DNA of 6,028 nt from Armatimonadota bacterium (GCA_026392135.1 JAPLCR010000421.1:1-6028); one strand, 5' to 3'; positions 1 through 5,947 are shown, numbered from the stretch's first letter. Numbers and translations are program-made. Notes: generated by a model from the sequence alone, not told the origin.

Positions 1-636
1 TATAAAGTCGGGACGGAGTCTATCGCGCAGTTCGAGGCGTTTCAGTTCGGTAAGGCGGTCAAGAGAGGAGTGTTTTGCGCCTACGAGCGCGGGGATTTCC
101 AGCATACGGGCAAAGGTCTCTTCATCCCATATCTCACCATTTGGGGCAAACATACGCCCCAACTCGAAGCCTATCACTTGCGGAACATCCGCGCATATTT
201 CGCGGTAAGTGTCGGCTTTTTGCTGAGGAGTCATGCCGTGCAGGCGGGCGGTTTGAAAGAGAATAGGCGTGCCGCCAAAGGAGAGAATGCGCTCTATTTC
301 ACTGCGGTAGAGCGTTACAATATCGCCCTCTCGCCCTTCAATGTACGCCCCTGCGACAAACGGAGTGTTGTGTCCAAGAGCAGAGCGAGTCAACTCTAAA
401 ACGCGGGTCTTCTCCTCTGGCGTGAGGTAGTTCGTGTAACCCGTGTCCATGTTGACCGCGTTCTGAAGCCCACAGCCGTGAGTTCGTTGTAGGTGGTCGG
501 CGAAAGCCTCCTCCGCGACTGTCCCATCCATGTTGTAAGGAAGTAGTGCGGCGGCGACTCCTTTGATAGTTCGGCGAGGGCAAATTCTAGCTTGCATCGC
601 CTCAATAGTGTTTGAGTTTGAGGTGTTAGGGTTCAT
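1..636 (-). CDS. Dihydrodipicolinate synthase (DapA)/N-acetylneuraminate lyase superfamily protein, 3' end cut by window edge
   Basis: The reading frame is open from ATG 636 to base 1: 212 codons, about two thirds of a usual 290-300-residue member. Family features are the opening strand 'KGVAAALLPYNMDGTV' (residues 25-40), 'LTPEEKTRVLEL' (71-82), 'FVAGAY' (93-98) and 'GAKHSS' (186-191), where K188 fits the Schiff-base lysine of these class I aldolases. These enzymes are TIM barrels that bind a 2-keto acid such as pyruvate in the cytoplasm. The positions usually holding the TTGE motif and the catalytic tyrosine read 'NMDTGYTN' (62-69) and 'GFELGR' (156-161), so it is probably not an orthodox lysine-pathway DapA; the substrate is unknown. 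ATG 636 lies 5 nt after the ruvB stop and could be used by re-initiation. ATG 598, after GAGG, is an alternative start. Neither has a well-spaced Shine-Dalgarno site. Confidence 0.82.
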   Translation of the reverse strand, partial: MNPNTSNSNTIEAMQARICPRRTIKGVAAALLPYNMDGTVAEEAFADHLQRTHGCGLQNAVNMDTGYTNYLTPEEKTRVLELTRSALGHNTPFVAGAYIEGREGDIVTLYRSEIERILSFGGTPILFQTARLHGMTPQQKADTYREICADVPQVIGFELGRMFAPNGEIWDEETFARMLEIPALVGAKHSSLDRLTELKRLELRDRLRPDFI

Positions 637-641
637 ACCCT

Positions 642-1614
642 TTAGTTCTCGACGTTGAATAGAATTCCCTGCGGTGGCTCGCCTCCTTTTGCGCTTTTTT
701 GAGGAAATGTACGCCCTAAATGCTCGTAAGCAGGGCGCGTTGCGATACGCCCTCGCCCTGTGCGGTTGATGAAACCCATCTGCATAAGATAGGGTTCGTG
801 AACGTCTTCGAGAGTATCCTTCTCTTCGCCAAGAATGGAGGCGAGAGTCTCCAAGCCGACAGGTCCCCCCTCGAACTTATCAATCATTGCGAGAATATAC
901 CGTCTGTCAATATCGTCTAGCCCCAACTCATCTACACCCTGCTCTCTAAGCGCAATGTCAGCTATTTCACGGGTGATAATGCCATCTGCCTTCACCTGCG
1001 CCCAGTCTCTCACACGCTTGAGCATACGGTTTGCAATACGAGGTGTCCCCCGTGACCGCCTTGCGATTTCGGTTGCGCCGCTCGGCTCCATGCCCACCTT
1101 GAGGATGTCCGCCGAGCGAGTCACAATTTTCTGAAGATCGTCCGTTTCATAGAGCGAGGCGAAGGGTTCTGGCACTAGGACCTCGCCCGATAACGATGTC
1201 GAGCTTGAAGTCCTCCATGGCAGGGTAGAGTATCTCCTCTACGGCGCGATTAAGGCGGTGAATTTCATCAATAAAGAAGACGCTATTGGGTTCTAGCGAG
1301 GTGAGAACAGCGGCAAGGTCTCCCGGCTTTTCGATGGCGGGACCCGATGTGATGTGTATCGTGACCTCCATCTCGTTTGCAATGATATTGGAAAGGGTGG
1401 TCTTACCCAGCCCGGGAGGACCCGATAAAAGTACGTGGTCGAGCGGCTCTGACCGTAGCTTGGCGGCTTGGATGGCAATGGAGAGGTTCTGCTTGACCTT
1501 GTTCTGCCCAATCATCTCTCGTAGCCGCTTGGGGCGCAACGTGAGTTCTGCGTCGTCAGACTGCTCATCTGGGGAAACAAACCGCTCTTCTTCGTCTCTG
1601 TTTTTTCGAGCCAT
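642..1614 (-). pseudogene. ruvB: RuvB Holliday-junction branch-migration ATPase, disrupted by an internal deletion and frameshift
   Basis: RuvB is the hexameric AAA+ motor that works with RuvA and RuvC on Holliday junctions. The first frame (ATG 1614, stop at 1147) has Walker A 'GPPGLGKTT' (residues 65-73), '[16 protein letters not shown]' (87-102), Walker B 'FIDEIHR' (114-120) and 'GRGPSART' (143-150). The match ends near 1156 and resumes in another frame from about 1151 with '[14 protein letters not shown]', '[12 protein letters not shown]', '[10 protein letters not shown]' and '[12 protein letters not shown]', running to the stop at 642 and covering the lid and winged-helix parts. Compared with RuvB of Thermotoga maritima as I remember it, about 33 residues are missing, including the sensor-1 (GATTR) and arginine-finger (LR.RFG) segment. 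That is a net loss near 95 nt, not a multiple of three. The start is supported by GAGAAGG at 1631-1625, 10 nt away. As written the product would be inactive. A sequencing or assembly collapse is as likely as a real pseudogene. Confidence 0.88.
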
Positions 1615-1624
1615 CGTGCTATAA

Positions 1625-1631
1625 CCTTCTC
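1625..1631 (-). promoter_or_regulatory. Ribosome binding site of ruvB
   Basis: GAGAAGG lies 10 nt before ATG 1614 and supports that start over internal ones. The N-terminal acidic stretch before 'LRPKRL' then counts about 25 residues, usual for RuvB. Confidence 0.6.
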
Positions 1632-1653
1632 AGGGAGTAGTTTTGTTGGTTTT

Positions 1654-1682
1654 ATTATATCACAATAGTACTATTTTGTCTA
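1654..1682 (-). promoter_or_regulatory. Sigma70-type promoter of ruvB
   Basis: The -35 box TAGACA (1682-1677; 5 of 6 matches to consensus) is followed by a 17-nt spacer and a perfect -10 box TATAAT (1659-1654). Transcription would begin around 1647, giving a leader of about 33 nt. The spacer contains a 12-bp perfect palindrome, and the -35 box forms one arm of a second inverted repeat, so the promoter is probably regulated. It starts right behind the HEAT-protein stop codon, so ruvB can be expressed apart from the protease/HEAT operon. Confidence 0.75.
1664..1675. promoter_or_regulatory. 12-bp palindrome in the ruvB promoter spacer, candidate operator
   Basis: AATAGTACTATT is a perfect dyad lying between the -35 and -10 boxes of the ruvB promoter. 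A dimeric repressor bound here would block RNA polymerase. ruvB is often under SOS control, but the dyad matches neither the Firmicutes LexA box (GAAC-N4-GTTC) nor the E. coli one, so the regulator is not identified. Confidence 0.4.
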
Positions 1683-1692
1683 CATTTAGACA
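1677..1692. repeat. Inverted repeat TGTCTA-N4-TAGACA at the HEAT-protein stop codon and ruvB -35 box
   Basis: Six-base perfect arms flank a 4-nt loop. One arm is the ruvB -35 box; the loop and second arm cover the stop codon of the HEAT-repeat gene. It is AT-rich with no clean U-tract, so it is a poor terminator; a protein-binding site is possible. This may be chance in AT-rich spacer DNA. Confidence 0.35.
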
Positions 1693-2384
1693 CAAGCTGC
1701 TGAGAGGTCTTTACACCAGTAGGCGGCGTTCTCGCGCACTCGCTCAGATACGTCATTAAGGCTAGGCTGGATTAGAGCAAGGCACTCTGCCGTGCCAATA
1801 CTCGCTAACGCCTCAATACCCGCAATTTGTAGGTCTTCGTCTTCCTCAATCAACAGGCGCGATAGAGATTCTACTGCGGATATACCTCCTATATCACCCA
1901 ACACGTATGCTACTGTAGCTCTTAACGAAGGCACGGCACTTTGAAGCAGAAGCAGGAGAGCGGGAGCGGCTTGCTGTCCCAGTCTAACCAATCCATTCGC
2001 CGCTACGCCTTCTAAACTGGGTTCGAGGTCAGGTATAGACATCAATTCAATTAAAGGTTCAATGGCGCGTGCATCACCTAATATGCCCAACCCAAGAGTC
2101 GCATCGTAACGCACCTCTGGAGCAGGGTCACTGGTCAAGTGCAAGAGGGTCTCATAGGCGCGAGGGTCGTGAGTATGCGCCAACGCCCACACCGCACGAA
2201 AACGCACCTCGTAATTAGGATGGTCGCAAGCGGTAATTAGGGGTTCTAATGCCCTAGAGCCGTAATAGCGCATGAGGTAGCCCTCTGCTCGTAAAGCCAA
2301 CTTTTGGTCAGGACTGTTCAGAGCCTCAATATGTTGCTGGATGCGTTTAAGCGCGGACGCTTTTGTGTTCATAACAAACACCAT
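1686..2384 (-). CDS. HEAT-repeat (PBS-lyase type) protein
   Basis: This 232-residue protein is made almost entirely of helical repeats of about 30 residues. Examples are 'ALEPLITACDHPNYEVRFRAVWALA' split at residues 45-69, 'VRYDATLGLGILGDARAIEPLIEL' at 91-114, then 'GVAANGLVRLG', 'LRATVAYVLGDIGG' and 'IAGIEALASIGTAE' further on, about six or seven repeats in all. Such repeats form curved solenoids that bind other proteins; no enzyme motif is visible. There is no signal peptide or membrane segment, so it is probably cytoplasmic. ATG 2384 is chosen because a purine run GAGGGAGGGG (2394-2385) ends directly before it, with GAGGG 5 nt away. ATG 2372 ('MNTKASALK') is a good alternative, about 12 nt from the same run. 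It starts 16 nt after the protease stop, so the two are probably co-transcribed. Its partner and function are unknown. Confidence 0.85.
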   Translation of the reverse strand: MVFVMNTKASALKRIQQHIEALNSPDQKLALRAEGYLMRYYGSRALEPLITACDHPNYEVRFRAVWALAHTHDPRAYETLLHLTSDPAPEVRYDATLGLGILGDARAIEPLIELMSIPDLEPSLEGVAANGLVRLGQQAAPALLLLLQSAVPSLRATVAYVLGDIGGISAVESLSRLLIEEDEDLQIAGIEALASIGTAECLALIQPSLNDVSERVRENAAYWCKDLSAACV

Positions 2385-2400
2385 CCCCTCCCTCAAAAAA

Positions 2401-3537
2401 CTACGGTGCTTCCATCGCCACAACCGTTCCCTTACCCCGTTGGTCGCCACGCTGTATCTCAATCTCTACCGACTGCCCAATTTTCAGCCCCTTCTCAAAA
2501 GCCTTAAAATCTTCGAGTTTTGTAATGACACGCCCGTTCGCTTTAAGGATAATATCACCTGTCTGGATACCCGCCTGACGCGATGGTCCCTTCGCGTAGA
2601 GTTTTACCACTACCCCACCCTCTACTGTCGGCAAACCATAGGTATTGGCGAACTGTCGAGAGTTGGTCACGACATTGATACCTAGCCAAGGACGCTTTAT
2701 GTGCCCGTACTGCTTTAGTTCCGCCGCAACTCGGAGGGCAGTATCTATAGGAATGGCGAAACCAAGCCCCTGTGCCCCGTTAATGATCACCGTATTGATA
2801 CCGACTACCTGTCCTTGCAAGTTCACCAACGCGCCGCCGGAGTTGCCGGGGTTAATGGCGCAGTCGGTCTGAATCAGGTTCTCATACTCACCGACAGGGC
2901 GCTTTAGGGCACTGATAACGCCATGTGTCACAGTAAACTGAAAGCCTAGCGGATTGCCAATCGCCACCGCCATCTGCCCCGGTATGAGGGCGTTCACATC
3001 CCCAATTTTCGCGCCTACTATGTCATCGGTGCTAGTATCGAGTTTTACAAGCGCAATATCGGTAGTGCGGTCAGCCCCCACCACAGTAGCCCGAAGACGC
3101 TTGCCATGTATCGTGGAGACGACTATCTGCCGATTCTCCTCATTGATTCCGCCCACAACGTGTTCATTGGTAAGAATATAGCCCTCTTTCGCGTCAATGA
3201 CCACCCCCGACCCCTGTTTGAGGTTCACACGCCCCTGACCATCTGCCACCCAGTCATCAAATACGGAGGGGCGCACCAGTTGCCGCGTGTCAATATTTAC
3301 GACAGAAGGGCTAGCCTTCGTCGCCGCACGGGCAAAAGGCTCCTGATCTCCCAATGGTTGCGCCGCTTCAGGAGTTGGCAGACCGGGCCAGCCTGTTTTT
3401 TCGGCGCGGCTCTCTGGTTGCTTCCAACTTATCTTGAGGTTCGGCAACACCAAGCCGACCAGGACTAAAAGGCAGAGCATTACGCCAAATAGCAGGGCGC
3501 GTAAACGTGGGCGTGAACTTGGATGTTCATGAATCAT
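2401..3537 (-). CDS. HtrA/DegP-family trypsin-like serine protease with one PDZ domain, membrane-anchored
   Basis: The 378-residue protein has an Arg-containing N-terminus, one hydrophobic segment (about residues 12-32) with no clear cleavage site, a short Pro-rich linker, a trypsin-like domain (about 75-275) and one PDZ domain (about 284-375). The catalytic triad is visible: H126 in 'TNEHVV', D160 in 'TTDIALVKL' and S233 in 'GNSGGAL', preceded by 'QTDCAINP'. The layout matches DegS- or HtrA-like proteases that face the cell-envelope side and act in protein quality control or regulated proteolysis. The start at 3537 is set by GGGAG (3550-3546), 8 nt upstream, and puts the hydrophobic segment near the N-terminus. 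An open frame continues to 3690 but would overlap the upstream gene and bury the promoter. No key residue is missing. The HEAT-repeat gene follows after 16 nt. The exact subfamily (degP, degQ, degS, htrA) cannot be decided. Confidence 0.93.
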   Translation of the reverse strand: MIHEHPSSRPRLRALLFGVMLCLLVLVGLVLPNLKISWKQPESRAEKTGWPGLPTPEAAQPLGDQEPFARAATKASPSVVNIDTRQLVRPSVFDDWVADGQGRVNLKQGSGVVIDAKEGYILTNEHVVGGINEENRQIVVSTIHGKRLRATVVGADRTTDIALVKLDTSTDDIVGAKIGDVNALIPGQMAVAIGNPLGFQFTVTHGVISALKRPVGEYENLIQTDCAINPGNSGGALVNLQGQVVGINTVIINGAQGLGFAIPIDTALRVAAELKQYGHIKRPWLGINVVTNSRQFANTYGLPTVEGGVVVKLYAKGPSRQAGIQTGDIILKANGRVITKLEDFKAFEKGLKIGQSVEIEIQRGDQRGKGTVVAMEAP

Positions 3538-3545
3538 CGGCTTAA

Positions 3546-3550
3546 CTCCC
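3546..3550 (-). promoter_or_regulatory. Ribosome binding site deciding the protease start
   Basis: GGGAG sits 8 nt before ATG 3537. No comparable site precedes the more upstream in-frame ATGs, one of which lies inside the neighbouring gene. Confidence 0.6.
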
Positions 3551-3582
3551 AAAATCGTAGTGCGTAAGGTTCGGGTCACTCT

Positions 3583-3612
3583 AGTATAGAGTACGTACAG
3601 AGGGCTATTCAA
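3583..3612 (-). promoter_or_regulatory. Probable sigma70-type promoter of the protease/HEAT operon
   Basis: TTGAAT (3612-3607) and TATACT (3588-3583) are separated by 18 nt, just over the end of the upstream membrane-protein gene; the -35 box overlaps its last codons and stop. Transcription would start near 3576, leaving a leader of about 40 nt with a good ribosome binding site. This suggests the protease and HEAT genes have their own promoter besides any read-through. Confidence 0.55.
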
Positions 3613-4033
3613 TATCTCCCGAAGGCGGAGAGTTTTCAGAAAAAGCGTCAGGCGCATGATACCCCCACCGCGCAAAGGGATAGGGGACACATAAAAGAAA
3701 CGTCCCTATTCTCAGAAATACAGGGTAGTTTTCCCAGATAGTTGGCGCACCCCGCGGTACCACAAAACTTGGTAAGTCCACACTGTCGAGCATCACAACA
3801 AAAAACCACCCCGCACAAAAGGCTACCAAAAGCCCCAAATAGATAAGTATCGCACGGCGCGTCCGTGTCACAAAGGCGAGCGAAAGCCCTAAAAGCAGCC
3901 CCAAAACGCCCACCTTCAGTCCAATTAGCAGCGCAAAAGAGACACAATGGAGGTAGAGCGAAGGTGTAAACAACAGACACACCGCTATTAAGCAAGCCCA
4001 CCCCGTCCGCCTAAGTTGACGCTCTGTATCCAT
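3605..4033 (-). CDS. Small multi-pass membrane protein of unknown function
   Basis: The product is 142 residues with about four hydrophobic segments: residues 11-28, 31-55, 61-82 and a weaker one at 105-120. A basic cluster 'TRTRR' (56-60) lies between the second and third. The polar C-terminal tail is rich in Pro, Ser and acidic residues. I recognise no family or catalytic motif. ATG 4033 is the most upstream possible start, since an in-frame TGA lies 3 nt before it. The only upstream G-rich stretch is GGGGG at 4045-4041, 7 nt away, so the binding site is weak. The gene runs in the same direction as the protease 67 nt downstream and diverges from ffh. A membrane role is inferred only from hydrophobicity. 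Confidence 0.75.
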   Translation of the reverse strand: MDTERQLRRTGWACLIAVCLLFTPSLYLHCVSFALLIGLKVGVLGLLLGLSLAFVTRTRRAILIYLGLLVAFCAGWFFVVMLDSVDLPSFVVPRGAPTIWENYPVFLRIGTFLLCVPYPFARWGYHAPDAFSENSPPSGDIE

Positions 4034-4080
4034 GAGTCAGCCCCCACAGCCCACAAACTCCTGCCTACTCTGCTTACTGT

Positions 4081-4100
4081 ACCCAAAAGCGTGGGTTTTT
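4081..4100 (+). terminator. Short terminator-like hairpin with T-run upstream of the ffh promoter
   Basis: ACCCA (4081-4085) can pair with TGGGT (4092-4096), with a loop of six and four further T residues to 4100. The stem is only 5 bp and there is no plus-strand gene in front of it. At best it limits antisense or stray transcription entering ffh; it may be chance. Confidence 0.2.
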
Positions 4101-4123
4101 GCCATACCAACGCACATTAAATC

Positions 4124-4140
4124 TTGACAATACCCGTCAA
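4124..4140. repeat. Inverted repeat TTGAC-N7-GTCAA over the ffh -35 box
   Basis: Perfect 5-bp arms (4124-4128 and 4136-4140) with a 7-nt centre, sharing the -35 hexamer. The mirrored arm reads TTGACG on the minus strand, but no good minus-strand -10 box lies 16-18 nt beyond it. It could be an operator, or chance symmetry. Confidence 0.3.
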
Positions 4141-4152
4141 AAATTGTATACT
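4124..4152 (+). promoter_or_regulatory. Strong sigma70-type promoter of ffh
   Basis: A perfect -35 box TTGACA (4124-4129), a 17-nt spacer and -10 box TATACT (4147-4152; 5 of 6 matches to TATAAT). Transcription would start around 4158-4160, giving a leader of about 165 nt before ATG 4326. The -35 box is one arm of the inverted repeat TTGAC-N7-GTCAA (4124-4140), so regulation by a bound dimer is possible. It lies in the gap between the divergent membrane-protein gene and ffh. Confidence 0.8.
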
Positions 4153-4163
4153 GAAACGCTAAT

Positions 4164-4216
4164 TTGAGGGCATTTTTGTAAGATAACCCTTCAACCGATG
4201 TGCGGGAAACCCTTCA
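4164..4216 (+). promoter_or_regulatory. ffh 5' leader with alternative base-pairing elements
   Basis: TTGAGGG (4164-4170) can pair with CCCTTCAA (4187-4194, one bulge). The 9-nt sequence AACCCTTCA occurs twice (4185-4193 and 4208-4216), so the same TTGAGGG could pair with either copy. This resembles mutually exclusive leader structures, but I match no known riboswitch and no U-tract terminator follows. Confidence 0.25.
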
Positions 4217-4322
4217 GCAGATACAAAACGACCTGATGCCTCCCCTGTCCGTAAGCCTTAGAGGGTGGTATCGGGTTCTCTTTGTGCCCCTCGTCACCGG
4301 CAACAGAAACGAGTACGACTAG
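4200..4322 (+). CDS. Possible 40-codon leader ORF in frame with ffh
   Basis: GTG 4200 opens 40 codons ('VRETLQQIQNDLMPPLSVSL' and on) ending in TAG at 4320-4322, three bases before ffh ATG 4326 and in the same frame. ffh itself has only AGG two bases before its ATG, so translational coupling is conceivable. No ribosome binding site is evident before GTG 4200, and an open run of this length is not rare by chance. I recognise no similarity to a known protein, including YlxM, which precedes ffh in many Firmicutes. Confidence 0.2.
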   Translation: MRETLQQIQNDLMPPLSVSLRGWYRVLFVPLVTGNRNEYD

Positions 4323-4325
4323 GTT

Positions 4326-5711
4326 ATGTTCGATAGCCTTTCCGAAAAACTGCAAGATGTATTCCAGCGCCTGCGTGGTAAAGGGCGGCTTACCGAAGCC
4401 GATGTCACCGAAGCCATGCGCGAGGTGCGCCTTGCTCTGCTCGAAGCCGATGTAAACCTGCAAGTCGTCCGCGACTTTATCACACGCATAAAAGACCGAG
4501 CCATTGGCGTAGATGTTTTGGAGAGCCTCTCCCCCGTTCAGCAGGTGGTCAAAGTCGTTAACGACGAACTTGTCGCACTGCTCGGTGGAACCCACACAGG
4601 GCTTCAACTCTCCCCCACTCCGCCCACCGTTATTATGCTCTGCGGTCTGCAAGGCACAGGAAAGACAACTCTCACACTTATGGTTGCCTGTGATATCTAT
4701 CGTCCTGCCGCTATAAAACAGCTCGAAGTACTGGGCGAACAGATCAAAGTCCCCGTCTTTACCTCGCCAGAGCAAGATAAAAAGTCTCCCCCCTCTATTG
4801 CCCGAAGCGCGATAGAGCAGGCAAAGCGAAACGGCAACGACATTGTCATTCTCGACACCGCAGGTCGCCTTGCAATAGACGAAGACCTAATGGACGAGTT
4901 GGGGCAGATGCAGGCATGGGTAAACCCGCACGAAGTACTGCTTGTGGTGGATGCCATGGTAGGACAAGATGCGGTCAACTTCGCCAAGCAGTTCTACGAC
5001 CGACTAGCACTTACCGGTTTTGTAATGACTAAGATGGATGGCGATACACGCGGCGGAGCCGCCCTCTCCATTCGTGCCGTCACCAGTATCCCCATTAAGT
5101 TTATGAGCGTCGGCGAAAAGCTAGACGCACTAGAGCCTTTCCATCCAGACCGCCTCGCCTCCCGAATACTCGGTATGGGCGACATCCTCAGCCTCATCGA
5201 AAAGGCGCAGGAGGCAGTTGACGAAAAACAGGCAGAAGCACTCGAAAAGAGACTCCGCGAAAGCAAGTTCGATCTAAATGACTTTCTAGAGCAGATGCAG
5301 AGCATTAAAAAGTTGGGTCCCATTGAAAACCTCCTCAAACTCTTACCCGGAGTGAACAGCAAAATGCTGGACGAGGTAAATATAGACCCCAAAATAATGA
5401 CGCGCAAAGAGGCAATCGTCCGCTCTATGACCCTCGCCGAGCGAAAAGATCCCTCCCTACTGAATGGCGGCAGGCGCAAACGTATCGCCGCTGGCTGTGG
5501 ATCAAGCGTACAAGAGGTCAACCAGTTTCTGAACGAGTTCGAGCAGATGCGAAAAATGATGCGAATGATGATGCAAGGGCAGCAGGGCGGAGGGAAACGC
5601 AAGTTCCCCGGAATGCCCCAGAGGGATACACCCCTAGAGCAGCCTGCGCCTCCGTCGCCCAGTAACCTAAAGAAAATGCCCAAATTCGGCAAAGTCCGCC
5701 GTCCTTGGTAG
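4326..5711 (+). CDS. ffh: Signal recognition particle GTPase Ffh (SRP54), apparently lacking about 14 residues after the P-loop
   Basis: Ffh binds SRP RNA and signal sequences and delivers ribosomes to the FtsY receptor at the membrane. The 461-residue product has the N domain (1 to about 90, starting 'MFDSLSEKLQ' with 'REVRLALLEADV'), the G domain with G1 'GLQGTGKTT' (107-115), 'DIYRPAA' (123-129), 'DTAGR' (177-181), 'TKMD' (235-238) and 'SVGE' (261-264), then the Met-rich M domain from about 300 with 'NGGRRKRIAAGCGSSVQEVN' near 380-399 and 'MRKMMRMMMQ' after it. Between GKTT and the Asp-x-Tyr-Arg motif only 'LTLMVAC' remains, where E. coli and Thermus Ffh have about 14-15 more residues (the helix 'KLA...'). 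The frame is kept. That helix follows the P-loop in all SRP GTPases, so the product as written should fold or bind GTP poorly. The start is fixed by homology, not by a ribosome binding site. The C-terminal Pro/Lys-rich tail is ordinary. Confidence 0.95.
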   Translation: MFDSLSEKLQDVFQRLRGKGRLTEADVTEAMREVRLALLEADVNLQVVRDFITRIKDRAIGVDVLESLSPVQQVVKVVNDELVALLGGTHTGLQLSPTPPTVIMLCGLQGTGKTTLTLMVACDIYRPAAIKQLEVLGEQIKVPVFTSPEQDKKSPPSIARSAIEQAKRNGNDIVILDTAGRLAIDEDLMDELGQMQAWVNPHEVLLVVDAMVGQDAVNFAKQFYDRLALTGFVMTKMDGDTRGGAALSIRAVTSIPIKFMSVGEKLDALEPFHPDRLASRILGMGDILSLIEKAQEAVDEKQAEALEKRLRESKFDLNDFLEQMQSIKKLGPIENLLKLLPGVNSKMLDEVNIDPKIMTRKEAIVRSMTLAERKDPSLLNGGRRKRIAAGCGSSVQEVNQFLNEFEQMRKMMRMMMQGQQGGGKRKFPGMPQRDTPLEQPAPPSPSNLKKMPKFGKVRRPW

Positions 5712-5922
5712 CTTTTTGATACTACACTCAGCCCATATGCTGTGTGAGGAATAAAACAAACGAGAGAATTTAGTTTAACAGAGTGAAACTTCTCACGGTT
5801 CAGGTAGTCTGAACTAGATGGTTCTCCTGTTTCTCGCTTTCGCTCGAAGTTCTAATACCCGCCGATACCCTTCGGCACTCTACAAAGTCAATCTCTTCCA
5901 AGAGATACACTGATACGTCACT

Positions 5923-5940
5923 CCGTTTTTCAAAAGACGG
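5923..5940 (+). promoter_or_regulatory. Hairpin directly before the rpsP ribosome binding site
   Basis: CCGTTTT pairs with AAGACGG (7 pairs, one G-U) around a TCAA loop. Its 3' arm ends one base before AAAGGAG (5941-5947), so it could affect ribosome access to rpsP. No T-run follows, so termination is unlikely. Confidence 0.4.
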
Positions 5941-5947
5941 AAAGGAG
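5941..5947 (+). promoter_or_regulatory. Ribosome binding site deciding the TTG start of rpsP
   Basis: AAAGGAG is a near-perfect Shine-Dalgarno sequence 8 nt before TTG 5956. It and the S16 N-terminus 'AVKIRMQRMGA' immediately after the TTG make this the start. The next in-frame ATG (5977) lies inside the conserved sequence. Confidence 0.8.

Noticed and set aside
70..399. Plus-strand open frame of 109 codons
   Set aside because: It is antisense to the conserved DapA-like gene, whose minus-strand frame shows clear family motifs; the plus-strand product resembles nothing.
338..605. Two short minus-strand open frames
   Set aside because: They are out of frame with the continuous DapA-like reading frame that covers the same bases and runs to the window edge.
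1147..1175. Programmed frameshift in ruvB
   Set aside because: The two frames do not join at a slippery site, and about 33 conserved residues are absent, so a shift of frame alone would not restore a normal protein.
3538..3690. 51-codon N-terminal extension of the protease
   Set aside because: It overlaps the upstream membrane-protein gene and the protease promoter, and places the membrane anchor far from the N-terminus; ATG 3537 has the better ribosome binding site.
4153..4325. SRP RNA (ffs) gene next to ffh
   Set aside because: The conserved SRP RNA tip sequence (around GGAAGGAAGCAGCC) is not found here or in the 5712-5955 gap.
4191..4775. Minus-strand open frame of 194 codons opposite ffh and its leader
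   Set aside because: It is antisense to the well-conserved N and G domains of Ffh and shows no recognisable motif or ribosome binding site.
4994..5692. Minus-strand open frame of 232 codons opposite the 3' half of ffh
   Set aside because: Its Ser/Arg/Ile-rich composition is the usual antisense shadow of a charged, Met-rich M domain.
5712..5760. Intrinsic terminator after ffh
   Set aside because: The CACTCAGC/GCTGTGTG hairpin has a mismatch and is followed by an A-rich stretch, not a U-tract.
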